Positions 9,227-17,506 of a DNA stretch of 64,000 nucleotides are shown here, piece by piece. Origin of the DNA: Aurantibacillus circumpalustris (lineage in GTDB: Bacteria; Bacteroidota; Bacteroidia; B-17B0; Aurantibacillaceae). Numbering within the stretch: position 1 is the first letter of the stretch; the number at the start of each line of letters is the position of its first letter. Under the pieces are notes generated by a model. That model saw only the letters and a list, made by a program, of their open reading frames with translations. It did no database searches and had not been told where the DNA came from. The position numbers were made by a program, and so were the translations under genes. The stretch covers positions 2,418,001 to 2,482,000 of the forward strand of contig NZ_CP121197.1 in NCBI RefSeq assembly GCF_029625215.1. Direction: 5' to 3'.

Positions 9227-10093
9227 ATGGAACTCACGCAAGCTGAAGAAAATAGAAACAGAGCGATCTCGGCAACGGCAACTTTATTAATATTTGCCCT
9301 GTTTATTTTGTTTCTCATTTTATTTAAATTAATTACTCCAAATCCTCCTTTTCCTGAAGTAGGTGGTGGCGGTGGACAAGAGTTGGCTCTTGGTATGATG
9401 GACATGGGTAACAGCGACATGGATTTTAGTTCAATGGGAAAAGTTACTGCTGTGGTTACAGAGAAATCTGAATCAAAAGAAAATGTAGTTACGGATGATG
9501 GAGGTGAGGCAGTAAATATCAACGAGAAAAAACCGGAGATTAAAGAAAATAAAATGGTGATTACACCAGTGAAACCAAAACCTGTAGTTGAACCAATAAA
9601 AGAAAAAACGGCTGCTGAAAAATTGGCTGAAAAATTTAAAAAGAATACCGGCCAAAATGGTGGTGGCATTGGAGACAATGACCAAGCCGGACAAAATGGT
9701 TCTCCTGATGGGGATCCTTTTAAAAATGGTACAGGTGGTTCTGGAACGGGCACTGGTGGAGGAAATGGACAAGGTGACGGTCCAGGCGGTCCTGGTCCAG
9801 GAAGCGGCGGTGGACCTGGTGGACGAATTGGAATTGATTTAAAGGGCAGGGCAGTGGTGAGTCCGCCAAAAATACCAAGCGATACAAAAGAAGAAGGAAA
9901 AGTTGTGGTGGAGATAACGGTAGATTCTAAAGGAGATGTTATTGAGGCGAATCCTAACGGTCGTGGAACTACCACAAGCAGCGCTTTGCTAAAATCAAAA
10001 GCCAAACAAGCGGCAATGGCAACGAAATTTAATGTAGACGGTAAATTTGAAGAACAAAAGGGTACTATAACGATAATTTTTTCATTCAATTAA
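9227..10093 (+). CDS. TonB-like energy transducer with long Gly-rich linker
   Basis: The 288-residue protein has one N-terminal membrane helix (about 11-33), a charged Lys/Pro/Glu region (about 75-140), then a glycine-rich spacer (about 145-205, for example GTGGSGTGTGGGNGQGDGPG). It ends in a C-terminal domain whose VVVEITVDSKGDVIEANPNG pattern is like TonB C-terminal domains. TonB proteins span the periplasm and pull open outer-membrane receptors. The usual linker is Pro-rich; the Gly-rich linker is a variant common in Bacteroidota. The stop codon is one base before the folC start. Confidence 0.8.
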   Translation: MELTQAEENRNRAISATATLLIFALFILFLILFKLITPNPPFPEVGGGGGQELALGMMDMGNSDMDFSSMGKVTAVVTEKSESKENVVTDDGGEAVNINEKKPEIKENKMVITPVKPKPVVEPIKEKTAAEKLAEKFKKNTGQNGGGIGDNDQAGQNGSPDGDPFKNGTGGSGTGTGGGNGQGDGPGGPGPGSGGGPGGRIGIDLKGRAVVSPPKIPSDTKEEGKVVVEITVDSKGDVIEANPNGRGTTTSSALLKSKAKQAAMATKFNVDGKFEEQKGTITIIFSFN

Positions 10094-10094
10094 A

Positions 10095-11396
10095 ATGACG
10101 TATCAACAAACGCTGGATTATTTATTCGCGCGTTTACCAATGTACCAGAGGGTTGGAGCGGTGGCTTACAAAGCCGACCTGGTTAATACCATTAAAATTG
10201 CCGAAGTACTCGGCAAACCACATCAAAAATTAAAATGTATTCATGTTGCCGGAACAAATGGCAAAGGATCTAGCAGTCACATGTTAGCAGCGATTATGCA
10301 GCAATGTGGTTATAAAACAGGTTTATATACTTCTCCTCATTTAACCGATTTCAGAGAACGCATAAAAATCAATGGTAAAATGATTCCTAAAAATCATGTT
10401 ATTGATTTTGTTCAGAAACACAAAGAGCCTTTTGAGGAAATTAATCCGAGTTTTTTTGAATGGACCGTTGGCTTGGCTTTAGATTATTTTGCAACAGAAG
10501 AAGTAGATGTGGCCATTATTGAAGTGGGATTGGGCGGAAGATTAGATTCAACGAATATTATTACTCCGCATGCTTCTTTGATAACGAATATCAGTCTCGA
10601 TCACATGAATTTGTTGGGTGATACATTAGAAAAAATAAGCAAGGAGAAGGCTGGTATAATTAAACCGCGTATTCCTGTGGTTGTAAGTCAATACCAAAGT
10701 GAGACGGCTCCGATCTTTAACAGTATCGCTAAAGATCTTAAATCGCCCATTGAGTATGCGGATAAAAATTACAAAGTCCTGAAACACTCTATGGTCAAAG
10801 GACACATGCAAGTGGATGTGTTAAATAAGAAAAATGAAACTACACGTCACTACGAACTTGATTTAACGGGTGTTTATCAATTAAAAAATTTACTAGGCGT
10901 ATTAAACGTATTAGATTTTATTGAAGGAGCTGGATTTTTAATTGAACCTGATCATGTGGCCGTTGCTTTAAAAAATGTATGTGGAATTACAGGTTTGAGA
11001 GGACGTTGGCAAACGATTAGTGAGAAACCACTTATGATTTGTGACACTGGTCATAATGAAGATGGTGTGAAACAAATAATTGAAAATTTAAAAGATATTG
11101 AGTTTAGCCACCTTCACATAGTTTTTGGTGCTGTGAATGATAAAGACATTTCTTCACTGCTTGAGTTAGTGCCAAAGGAGGCAACGTACTATTTTGTGAA
11201 AGCTGATATTCCACGAGCTTTGGATGAGAATGAATTAATGCTTCAATCACAGAAATTTAAATTAAAAGGCAAAGCTTACAAATCGGTTGAAGCAGGCTTG
11301 AATGCTGCAAAAAAAGCTGCAAGAAAAACAGATCTTATTTTTATAGGCGGAAGTACTTTTGTAGTGGGTGATGTGCTTGCATTGATGGAGAAGTAA
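10095..11396 (+). CDS. folC: Bifunctional folylpolyglutamate / dihydrofolate synthase
   Basis: This 433-residue Mur-ligase-type enzyme carries the P-loop HVAGTNGKGSSSHML, the family sequence YTSPHLTDFRERIKING, and EVGLGGRLDSTNII followed by SLDHMNLLGDT. It adds glutamate to dihydropteroate or tetrahydrofolate in the cytoplasm, using ATP. Length and both ends match FolC. It is the last gene of the exbB-exbD-tonB-folC run. The functional link between folate and TonB is not obvious, so this is probably positional conservation rather than one pathway. Confidence 0.95.
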   Translation: MTYQQTLDYLFARLPMYQRVGAVAYKADLVNTIKIAEVLGKPHQKLKCIHVAGTNGKGSSSHMLAAIMQQCGYKTGLYTSPHLTDFRERIKINGKMIPKNHVIDFVQKHKEPFEEINPSFFEWTVGLALDYFATEEVDVAIIEVGLGGRLDSTNIITPHASLITNISLDHMNLLGDTLEKISKEKAGIIKPRIPVVVSQYQSETAPIFNSIAKDLKSPIEYADKNYKVLKHSMVKGHMQVDVLNKKNETTRHYELDLTGVYQLKNLLGVLNVLDFIEGAGFLIEPDHVAVALKNVCGITGLRGRWQTISEKPLMICDTGHNEDGVKQIIENLKDIEFSHLHIVFGAVNDKDISSLLELVPKEATYYFVKADIPRALDENELMLQSQKFKLKGKAYKSVEAGLNAAKKAARKTDLIFIGGSTFVVGDVLALMEK

Positions 11397-11416
11397 AAGC
11401 TCTAGCTAAACTAATG

Positions 11417-11446
11417 AACCACATAAGAAACATAAGCTCATATAAG
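11417..11446. repeat. Fragment of the CATAG-type repeat (copy 2)
   Basis: The words AACCACATAAGAAACATAAG in the folC-dinB gap match one end of the dispersed repeat seen near 14.1 kb and 63 kb. Only this end is present, with no central hairpin. Confidence 0.45.
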
Positions 11447-11494
11447 AAAATATCTGTATGACGTTGTAGTTAAAGGGTGCAAAACAAAAATAAT

Positions 11495-12004
11495 TTATTT
11501 CAGATACCGTTCTTTAATCACGTTTAAATGATGTAAAGCATGACCACAGGTCATGTAGCCTAAAGATATAACGCTTGCACTCCCAATAGCTGTTAAGCCT
11601 GAACGAAGCATAGTTTCTTCTGAGAAGGTTTTGTACAAGGAAATACTGGCTTTTCTTACTGTTTCAAATTCTTGTATTAGATCTGAAAGTGTTCTATTAT
11701 CAAGTTCTGCCGCCGCCGCATAATCATCTTCGTCATAAGATAATACCTGTTGTGGGTCTTTTCTCGCAAAACGTAAAGCTCTATAAGTGAAAATTCTTTC
11801 CGTATCTATAAGGTGGATTATGACTTGTTTTATCGTCCATTTACCTTCTGCATAAGCCAAACTTTCTTTTTCTTTTGAAATAGTAGAAACAACTTTTTGA
11901 ACCTCTAACCATCCTGAATCGAATGCGGCTAGCAAATCGTTTTCTTTTACAAGTTCGTTGTAATAATCGTAATAACTTGGACAAGTTCCTTTAACAGGTC
12001 GCAT
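11495..12004 (-). CDS. DinB-like (DinB_2) family protein
   Basis: The 169-residue protein fits the four-helix DinB/YfiT fold. Three positions match the usual metal-binding His pattern: IIHLIDTERIF in the middle, and GHALHHLNVIKERYL at the end. Such proteins are putative metal-dependent transferases, often linked to bacillithiol or thiol transfer in Firmicutes, but the role in Bacteroidota is unclear. The gene begins 8 bp after pyrR ends on the same strand, so it is likely co-transcribed with pyrR. The start ATG gives MRPVKGTCPSYY. Confidence 0.85.
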   Translation of the reverse strand: MRPVKGTCPSYYDYYNELVKENDLLAAFDSGWLEVQKVVSTISKEKESLAYAEGKWTIKQVIIHLIDTERIFTYRALRFARKDPQQVLSYDEDDYAAAAELDNRTLSDLIQEFETVRKASISLYKTFSEETMLRSGLTAIGSASVISLGYMTCGHALHHLNVIKERYLK

Positions 12005-12012
12005 GGCATGTA

Positions 12013-12546
12013 TTATTTATCTAATAGAGTGATTTTATCGGCACCTTCAGTTTCTTGCCATTCTACTTTTACGTTTTGTGTAGAAATGGAATCTATTGTA
12101 ATTCCTACATACTTAGCTTGTATGGGCACATTGCGCGAAAGGCGACGATCAACCAATACCATTAACTCCACATCGTTAGGGCGACCAAAGGCCAACATAG
12201 CATCTAAACCCGAGCGAATGGTTCTGCCGGTATAAAGCACGTCGTCTATCAGCACCACATTTTTATTTTCGATAATAAAATCAATGCTCGTGCGATTCGG
12301 AATTAATTCTTTTTGCCTAAAATCATCACGGTAAAAAGTTGTATCTAATTCGCCGCAATGAACTTTTTTTGTTTTTAAAATATTTTGTAATTCTTTTTGA
12401 ATGCGTCTGGCCAAATAAATGCCGCGTGGCTGCAATCCAATTATAACCGTTTTGCTGAAATCATTGTGCACTTCAATTAATTGATGGCACAATCGTTTGA
12501 TAGTAACATCAAACTGTGTTTTTTCTAATAGAATTTTTGGACGCAC
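12013..12546 (-). CDS. pyrR: PyrR-type uracil phosphoribosyltransferase / pyr regulator
   Basis: The 177-residue type I phosphoribosyltransferase carries the PRPP-binding motif VVLIDDVLYTGRTIRSGLDA. It also has the PyrR-like strand QPRGIYLARRI and the VDRRLSRNVPI block. It starts with GTG (MRPKILLEK). In Firmicutes PyrR is an RNA-binding attenuator and a weak uracil phosphoribosyltransferase. No pyrimidine genes are adjacent here, so only the salvage activity is a safe inference. It is followed closely by the DinB-like gene and preceded by dtd after 41 bp. Confidence 0.88.
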   Translation of the reverse strand: MRPKILLEKTQFDVTIKRLCHQLIEVHNDFSKTVIIGLQPRGIYLARRIQKELQNILKTKKVHCGELDTTFYRDDFRQKELIPNRTSIDFIIENKNVVLIDDVLYTGRTIRSGLDAMLAFGRPNDVELMVLVDRRLSRNVPIQAKYVGITIDSISTQNVKVEWQETEGADKITLLDK

Positions 12547-12587
12547 GTTAAATATATTTTCTGGTTAACAGGTTTTAAAGATAAATA

Positions 12588-13040
12588 TTATTCTTTGTTC
12601 TTACTATCCAATATAATAGTCACCGGACCATCATTTATCAATGCTAACTGCATATCTGCACCAAAAACACCCGATTTACAAGCCTTACCCGAAATAAAGG
12701 AGGTTTCTCTAATAAAAGTTTCGTACAAAGGAATGGCCTTCTCTGGGCGCGCTGCCTTTATAAAAGAAGGACGGTTTCCTTTTTTGGCAGATGCATGAAG
12801 CGTAAACTGACTCACGATCAAAATTTTCCCTTTAATTTGTTTAACATCCAGATTCATTTTTCCTTCTTCATCTGAGAAAATACGCATATTACAAAGTTTT
12901 TGAACCAGATAGTTAATGTCCTCTTCTGTATCTTCATCTTCAATGCCAAGTAAAACTAACAAGCCTGCTTCAATTGAAGAATGTATTTGTTTGTCGATTG
13001 TAACGGAAGCTTGAGCTACTCTTTGTATAACAATGCGCAT
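12588..13040 (-). CDS. dtd: D-aminoacyl-tRNA deacylase
   Basis: The 150-residue protein begins MRIVIQRVAQASVTID, the hallmark start of the DTD family. It contains the two active-site motifs SQFTLHASAKKGNRPSF and NDGPVTIILDS. The enzyme is a homodimer that hydrolyses D-aminoacyl-tRNA and mischarged glycyl-tRNA(Ala), protecting translation from D-amino acids. Length is exactly typical. It is the first gene of a minus-strand dtd-pyrR-dinB set and diverges from the lipoprotein gene, 37 bp away. Confidence 0.96.
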   Translation of the reverse strand: MRIVIQRVAQASVTIDKQIHSSIEAGLLVLLGIEDEDTEEDINYLVQKLCNMRIFSDEEGKMNLDVKQIKGKILIVSQFTLHASAKKGNRPSFIKAARPEKAIPLYETFIRETSFISGKACKSGVFGADMQLALINDGPVTIILDSKNKE

Positions 13041-13077
13041 AATTTAATATCTTTATCAGAACTAAATTAGAAATAAA

Positions 13078-14055
13078 ATGAGGAATATTTTAATGCTTAC
13101 CGTTTTTTTATCGCTTTTAATTTCATGTAAGAAAAAAGAAGAGCCTAAAGTAGAACCACCTGTAAGCACAACGGGACCAGTTGTTGCGGCTTGTCCGACA
13201 TGTGAATTTCCTGATACAGTTTGGAATATCACTGGCACAGGACCAAAATTGATTTTTAAATTTAATTTCGACAGTACACAAACACGTTTAAATAATTTAG
13301 GGCAACCCGCTTCCATCCCTTCGGGGAATGCAGCTCAATCGCCTATTTTTAATGGAATGAGTGCGCATTATATCGAAATGGCTCAAACTGATTTTACACA
13401 AGTAGGTGCAGGAGCAGTTCTTTATAAGGCAGAAGAGACAGATTGTCGTGGTTCAAAAGCAATAGTGTTTTGCAAATCGCTTGTTTGCAAAAATGGCGAT
13501 GTGTTTTTTTCTGTTCCTCTAAGTCAGGTTGCAGCCGGTTCTTACAAATGGTTGCGCGTTTCTCTGGCATATCAGAATTACGATATTAAAATTAAAACAA
13601 ATTCAACCGGCACAATTGATGGCACGCTTGCTTCGTTTGTTGGTTACAATACTTATGTGTCAAAATACAAAATGAAAGGCGCAACAATGACTCCTACAAT
13701 GAGTCCTGAATCAAATAAAATGCAAGGGTATTGGGGATTTTATACGAAAGTTTTTTCTACGGAATATAAATCAGAGGGACAAGCGTCGACAACAACGGTT
13801 GTGAATCCAAATCCTAATAGTCCTATACCAGCAGGAAGTTGTTTGGTTACCGGGGAGTTTTTTAATACTTCAGGAGCAACAAAATCTCCACTTGTCATTA
13901 ACGGAAATGAAACGCAGGATATTATTATTACTGTTTCCTTATCGACGAACAAAAGTTTTGAGTGGACAGAAAAAACCGTTGATGGTTTATTTCAACCCGA
14001 TATTGGTGAAGCTGTTGTGGATATGGGATTGAGAGGGATGATTCCTAAGTACTAG
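13078..14055 (+). CDS. Lipoprotein of unknown function
   Basis: This 325-residue protein starts with a lipoprotein signal (MLTVFLSLLISC, lipid Cys near residue 17) and then KKKEEPKVEPP, a charged/proline tether typical of Bacteroidota surface lipoproteins. Further Cys residues occur in CPTC and in the CRGSKAIVFCKSLVCKNG block, suggesting disulfides. The rest looks beta-rich. I do not recognise the family. It stands alone between divergent dtd and a repeat-filled gap. It would be anchored in the outer membrane or exposed at the surface. Confidence 0.7.
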   Translation: MRNILMLTVFLSLLISCKKKEEPKVEPPVSTTGPVVAACPTCEFPDTVWNITGTGPKLIFKFNFDSTQTRLNNLGQPASIPSGNAAQSPIFNGMSAHYIEMAQTDFTQVGAGAVLYKAEETDCRGSKAIVFCKSLVCKNGDVFFSVPLSQVAAGSYKWLRVSLAYQNYDIKIKTNSTGTIDGTLASFVGYNTYVSKYKMKGATMTPTMSPESNKMQGYWGFYTKVFSTEYKSEGQASTTTVVNPNPNSPIPAGSCLVTGEFFNTSGATKSPLVINGNETQDIIITVSLSTNKSFEWTEKTVDGLFQPDIGEAVVDMGLRGMIPKY

Positions 14056-14081
14056 ATCTCTAGTCTAAGGTTTCTGTTAAA

Positions 14082-14235
14082 TAAACCATATAGAAACATA
14101 GGCATATTGAATCCTGATTAGGTGATGTTAAGAGAACATTGTTTCGATAATTACCGAAATTGAAGCTTTGTTTCAATTATATGTGTCTCTATGTCGTACG
14201 AATTTAGTTGATCCTATGATCCTATGTGGTTAAAC
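14082..14235. repeat. Dispersed CATAG-type repeat, copy 3
   Basis: The element is bracketed by AAACCATATAGAAACATAGG and by TTGATCCTATGATCCTATGT followed by GGTTAAAC, which are imperfect reverse complements of each other. An internal hairpin (AATTGAA ... TTCAATT, 14158-14178) corresponds to the central hairpin of the 63-kb copy. This copy is inverted relative to that one. It fills most of the 202-bp gap between the lipoprotein and enoyl-CoA hydratase genes. Confidence 0.65.
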
Positions 14236-14257
14236 TTTATTACAAGATTACATGCAA

Positions 14258-15016
14258 TTAAGCCTTTTGCTTAAACTTATTTATTGCATTAACAGTAAAT
14301 TCACTAAGAACTAATTTGCCACTCATTGCCGCACGTTCGGTTAATAAAGTATCCCAGTTTTCTGTTCCTTCCCACATTATTTTTTTAAGCATAGCCATGG
14401 CCTCAGGGTTACTGCTCGCTAATTTAGCTGCGAGGGTATCAATTCCTTTATCCATTTCTTCAATCGTTGGGAAAACCTCCGCGTACAAACTTTTTTCCTT
14501 AGCCCATTGAGCCGTTTGCCATTCGGTAGCGTTAATGGTAAGTTGACAAAAAGCAGAAGTGCCTACTTTGCGTTCAACGGCAGGGCCAACAACGAAGGGA
14601 CCAATACCAACTGCTAATTCACTTAGTTTTATAGAAGCTGATTCAGTGGCAAAAGAATAGTCGGCGCTAGAGGCAATACCTACACCACCACCAACAGCTT
14701 TTCCTTGAATGCGTCCGATAATAAATTTAGGAGCTTTACGCATGGCATTAATTACTAAAGCAAATCCAGTAAAAAACTTTAAACCTGTACCAATGTCTTT
14801 TATTGAAATCAGTTCATCAAAACTTGCGCCTGCACAAAAGGTTTTATCGCCTTCACTTTTTAAAACAATTACTTTGGCGGAATCGTCTTTTCCCATTTTC
14901 TCAATCTCAGCAGCAAGATTGCGCAATTGCGTTCCTGGCATCGAATTACTTTGAGGATGAAAAAAAGTAATTGTTCCTATTCCATTTTTTATTTCTGATT
15001 TTACGAATGCTTCCAT
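14258..15016 (-). CDS. Enoyl-CoA hydratase/isomerase family protein
   Basis: The 252-residue crotonase-fold protein has the two oxyanion-hole regions DKTFCAGASFDEL and IQGKAVGGGVGIASSADYSFA. The usual second catalytic Glu of hydratases (GxxPxxGG-type segment) is replaced by GIGPFVVGPAVERKVG, so the exact reaction (hydratase, isomerase or other CoA ester chemistry) cannot be fixed. Length is typical. The neighbours do not form a beta-oxidation cluster. It follows the toxin gene on the same strand after 8 bp, so it may share transcripts from the TA promoter. Confidence 0.85.
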   Translation of the reverse strand: MEAFVKSEIKNGIGTITFFHPQSNSMPGTQLRNLAAEIEKMGKDDSAKVIVLKSEGDKTFCAGASFDELISIKDIGTGLKFFTGFALVINAMRKAPKFIIGRIQGKAVGGGVGIASSADYSFATESASIKLSELAVGIGPFVVGPAVERKVGTSAFCQLTINATEWQTAQWAKEKSLYAEVFPTIEEMDKGIDTLAAKLASSNPEAMAMLKKIMWEGTENWDTLLTERAAMSGKLVLSEFTVNAINKFKQKA

Positions 15017-15024
15017 AATATGAT

Positions 15025-15360
15025 TTATTTTGTTTTTATTTTTTTAACTGCTTTGATAGTTTTTATTTTCCTACTTCCATGAAGTACTCTTAAGACTTTG
15101 ATTTTTGTGCTTTTGATGCGGTAAATGATTAAATAGTCGTCAAGTATAATATTCCTATAAATTTGCGTTTTTGTTGCTAGATGACGACATTCAGGATAAA
15201 GGTAAGACTGGTAGGATAATCCGTACGTTAAATGCAAAATTTTTTCTTGAAAGATGTCAGCGATTGTAGATCCTAATGCTTCGTAACCATATAAATAAAT
15301 GGTCTGTAAATCGTTAAAAAATTTAGAGCTATAAATTACTTTTTTAACGACTTTTTCCAT
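15025..15360 (-). CDS. RelE/ParE-family toxin
   Basis: This small basic protein (111 residues) has the RelE/ParE pattern: KVIYSSKFFNDLQTIYLYG at the start, CRHLATKTQIYRNIILDDYLIIYRI in the middle, and KIKVLRVLHGSRKI at the end. The VLHG(S)RK end is typical of the ParE/RelE fold. Such toxins cleave mRNA at the ribosome or inhibit gyrase; which one applies is not decidable here. The start overlaps the end of the upstream gene by 25 bp, the usual antitoxin-toxin coupling. The C-terminus is Lys-rich. Confidence 0.8.
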   Translation of the reverse strand: MEKVVKKVIYSSKFFNDLQTIYLYGYEALGSTIADIFQEKILHLTYGLSYQSYLYPECRHLATKTQIYRNIILDDYLIIYRIKSTKIKVLRVLHGSRKIKTIKAVKKIKTK

Positions 15361-15650
15361 GCATCGAATTTTTCAATCAATTCCATATGCGTATAAAACG
15401 GTCCTTTTTCACCCTCTTTGACTAAAGTAATAAACTCTTCTTTTGTGAATGCGTCTTCTGGTTTAAACTGATTTTTTGTTGTTGATTTGTGTTTCTTTTC
15501 CCATTGTAATTGCAAATCTTCTACAAGATTTCCCAGCGGCTTGAACGGTCCTTTTTCTCCTTCTTTTACTAACGCCTTAAATTCCTTTTTAGATAAGGAT
15601 TCATCGGGACTAGCAAGATTCTTTTTGGATTTGAGATTAGAATTGCGCAT
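15336..15650 (-). CDS. Probable antitoxin with a doubled KEGEKGPF motif
   Basis: I choose ATG 15650 (104 residues) over the TTG six bases upstream, because a TAnnTTTG promoter box ends three bases before that ATG. The protein is two imperfect copies of one module: SKKEFKALVKEGEKGPF with LVEDLQLQWEKK, then TKEEFITLVKEGEKGPF with LIEKFDAWKKSLKK. It is charged and helical and overlaps the RelE/ParE gene by 25 bp, so I infer the antitoxin role from position. It lacks a recognisable HTH, AbrB or ribbon-helix-helix motif, so autoregulation is uncertain. Confidence 0.65.
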   Translation of the reverse strand: MRNSNLKSKKNLASPDESLSKKEFKALVKEGEKGPFKPLGNLVEDLQLQWEKKHKSTTKNQFKPEDAFTKEEFITLVKEGEKGPFYTHMELIEKFDAWKKSLKK

Positions 15651-15653
15651 ACC

Positions 15654-15687
15654 CAAATTTAACTATTTTTTTAGAGAATCGAAACAA
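15654..15687 (-). promoter_or_regulatory. Promoter of the TA pair, giving a leaderless mRNA
   Basis: On the minus strand TTG (15687-15685) and TAAATTTG (15661-15654) are 23 bp apart, matching the Bacteroidota consensus. Only three bases separate the -7 box from the ATG at 15650, so the transcript should start at or next to the start codon. Confidence 0.5.
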
Positions 15688-15695
15688 CCAAAAAC

Positions 15696-15726
15696 AAAAA
15701 AGTCTGTAACATGTACAGACTTTTTT
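15696..15726 (-). terminator. Strong bidirectional terminator
   Basis: A perfect 13-bp stem (AAAAAAGTCTGTA with TACAGACTTTTTT) and a 5-base loop lie between the end of the pyruvate dehydrogenase E2 gene and the TA promoter. Both strands give a T-run after the stem. It should end the pdhA-E2 transcript and insulate the TA locus. Confidence 0.85.
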
Positions 15727-15749
15727 ATGAATTATTTCTCCTTATTAAT

Positions 15750-17372
15750 TTACACCAACATGGTTACCGGATTTTCAATAAACGTTTTTAAGGTTTGTAA
15801 GAATGCGGCACCTGTTGCTCCATCTACAGTTCTGTGATCGCAAGCAAGACTCAACATCATCGTATTTCCTGGAACCACCGCTCCGTTTTTCACCACTGGC
15901 ACTTGTTTGATTGCACCAACTGATAATATACAAGAAGCAGGCATGTTAATGATAGATGTAAAAGATTCAATCCCAAACATTCCTAAATTAGAAACGGTAA
16001 AGGTATTACCTTCCATTTCGCTTGGTTGTAGTTTTTTATCTTTTGCTTTTTTAGCCAATTCTTTTGCTTCTGCAGAAATTTGTGTGAATGATTTTTGATC
16101 TGTAAAACGAATCACTGGAACTAATAGACCGTCTTCCACAGCAACTGCCATTCCAATATGAATGTGAGAATAATAACGTGTTTTATCACCCATCCAAGTA
16201 GTGTTTACTTGGGGATGTTTGCGCAATGCAGCTGCACAAGCTTTGATCACCATATCGTTGAAAGATACTTTTGTATCAGGAATGGCATTAATAACATTAC
16301 GTGAAGCAATGGCGTTATCCATGTCTACTTCAATATTCAAATAAAATACTGGGGCGCTTGAGGTTGATTCTAATAAACGACGTGCAATGGTCTTACGCAT
16401 TTGCGAAGCTGGTTCATCACGGTATCCTTCTGTTCCTGTTGCAATCGTAGCTCCCGCAGAGCCTTTAGAGCCACCTGCTACTGGTTTGTAGTTTTCAATA
16501 TCTGCTTTTGTAATACGTCCGTTATCAGCGGTACCTTTTACCTGACTTAAATCAATTCCTTTTTCTTTCGCTAATGCTTTTGCTAATGGTGATGCTTTAA
16601 TTCGTGCATCAGAACTAACGGAGGTTGAGCTTGTAGAAACCGCTGACTGCTGACTGCCAACTGCAGCTTGCTGACTGCTAACTGCTGACTGCCCACTACC
16701 ACCTGTTGACTGCTTACTGCCAACTGACGACTGACCTTCTACTGCTGCCAATATCGCTTTTATGTCTTCACCACCTTTTCCTAAAATAGCAATCACGCTA
16801 TCAACTGGAGTTCCTTTTCCTTCTTCAATTCCTTGATAAATTAAAACACCATCTTGAAACGATTCAAATTCCATAGTGGCTTTATCGGTTTCTATATCTG
16901 CTAAGAGTTCACCACTCTTTACTTTGTCGCCTACTTTTTTATGCCATTTCGCTAAAACACCATCCGTCATGGTATCACTTAATTTTGGCATACGCACCAC
17001 TTCAACACCCGCAGGTAATTTTGCAGGAGCACTTGAACTTGAAGCGCCATTTGAAGATGCTGGTGCGGCAGATGCTTTGCTTTCTTCTTTTTTGGTTTCT
17101 GTAGATCCGTTTAATAAGGATGAAATATCTTCGCCTTCTTTTCCCAGAATAGCAATAATAGAATCAACAGGCACAGCTTGTTTTTCCTGAACGCCAATAT
17201 GCAATAAAACACCATCTTGGAAAGATTCAAATTCCATGGTTGCTTTGTCAGTTTCAATGTCAGCGAGTAATTCACCGCTCTTTACTTTGTCTCCCACTTT
17301 TTTATGCCACTTAGCAATTACACCATCTGTCATGGTATCACTTAATTTGGGCATTCTTACTACTTCGGCCAT
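15750..17372 (-). CDS. Pyruvate dehydrogenase E2 (dihydrolipoyl acetyltransferase) with two lipoyl domains
   Basis: The 540-residue E2 has two nearly identical lipoyl domains (about 1-75 and 125-205, each with ETDKATMEFES carrying the lipoyl Lys). A Ser/Gln-rich linker follows (about 208-250), then a peripheral-subunit-binding domain (KASPLAKALAKEKGIDLSQV, about 260-295). The catalytic core ends ACDHRTVDGATGAAFL with the active-site His. It transfers acetyl groups from lipoyl arms to CoA at the core of the complex. The two lipoyl domains look recently duplicated. The linker is encoded by CAGTCAGCAG-type repeats. It lies downstream of pdhA on the same strand. Confidence 0.95.
   Translation of the reverse strand: MAEVVRMPKLSDTMTDGVIAKWHKKVGDKVKSGELLADIETDKATMEFESFQDGVLLHIGVQEKQAVPVDSIIAILGKEGEDISSLLNGSTETKKEESKASAAPASSNGASSSSAPAKLPAGVEVVRMPKLSDTMTDGVLAKWHKKVGDKVKSGELLADIETDKATMEFESFQDGVLIYQGIEEGKGTPVDSVIAILGKGGEDIKAILAAVEGQSSVGSKQSTGGSGQSAVSSQQAAVGSQQSAVSTSSTSVSSDARIKASPLAKALAKEKGIDLSQVKGTADNGRITKADIENYKPVAGGSKGSAGATIATGTEGYRDEPASQMRKTIARRLLESTSSAPVFYLNIEVDMDNAIASRNVINAIPDTKVSFNDMVIKACAAALRKHPQVNTTWMGDKTRYYSHIHIGMAVAVEDGLLVPVIRFTDQKSFTQISAEAKELAKKAKDKKLQPSEMEGNTFTVSNLGMFGIESFTSIINMPASCILSVGAIKQVPVVKNGAVVPGNTMMLSLACDHRTVDGATGAAFLQTLKTFIENPVTMLV
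16641..16736. repeat. Short tandem repeats encoding the E2 linker
   Basis: The plus strand reads as imperfect copies of CTGACTGC, CTGACTGCCAACTG and close variants for about 95 bp. On the coding strand this gives Ser-Gln-Ser-Ala-Val-type residues. The repetitiveness is at DNA level, which is unlike the Ala/Pro linkers normal in E2. Confidence 0.75.
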
Positions 17373-17375
17373 TTC

Positions 17376-17506
17376 GATAAATTAAAAATTAAAAATGAAG
17401 AATTGAAAATTTTATACACTTTGTTTAGTCGTCTTTACAATTGAAATATTTTGTCTTGAATGAGATTTTTTTTCATAATTTTTAATTATTAATTCTCAAT
17501 TCTTAA
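17376..17506. repeat. AT-rich inverted repeat in the pdhA-E2 spacer
   Basis: The left part (AAATTAAAAATTAAAAATGA) and the right part (TTAATTATTAATTCTCAATT and onwards) are approximate reverse complements. They match the sequence that fills the exbB-exbD spacer. No reading frame is present. The repeat sits between two genes of one transcript. Confidence 0.6.

Noticed and set aside
9172-10089. A 305-codon open frame antisense to exbD/tonB
   Set aside because: It is a Pro-rich mirror of the Gly-rich TonB linker and has no recognisable domain; the sense genes are well supported.
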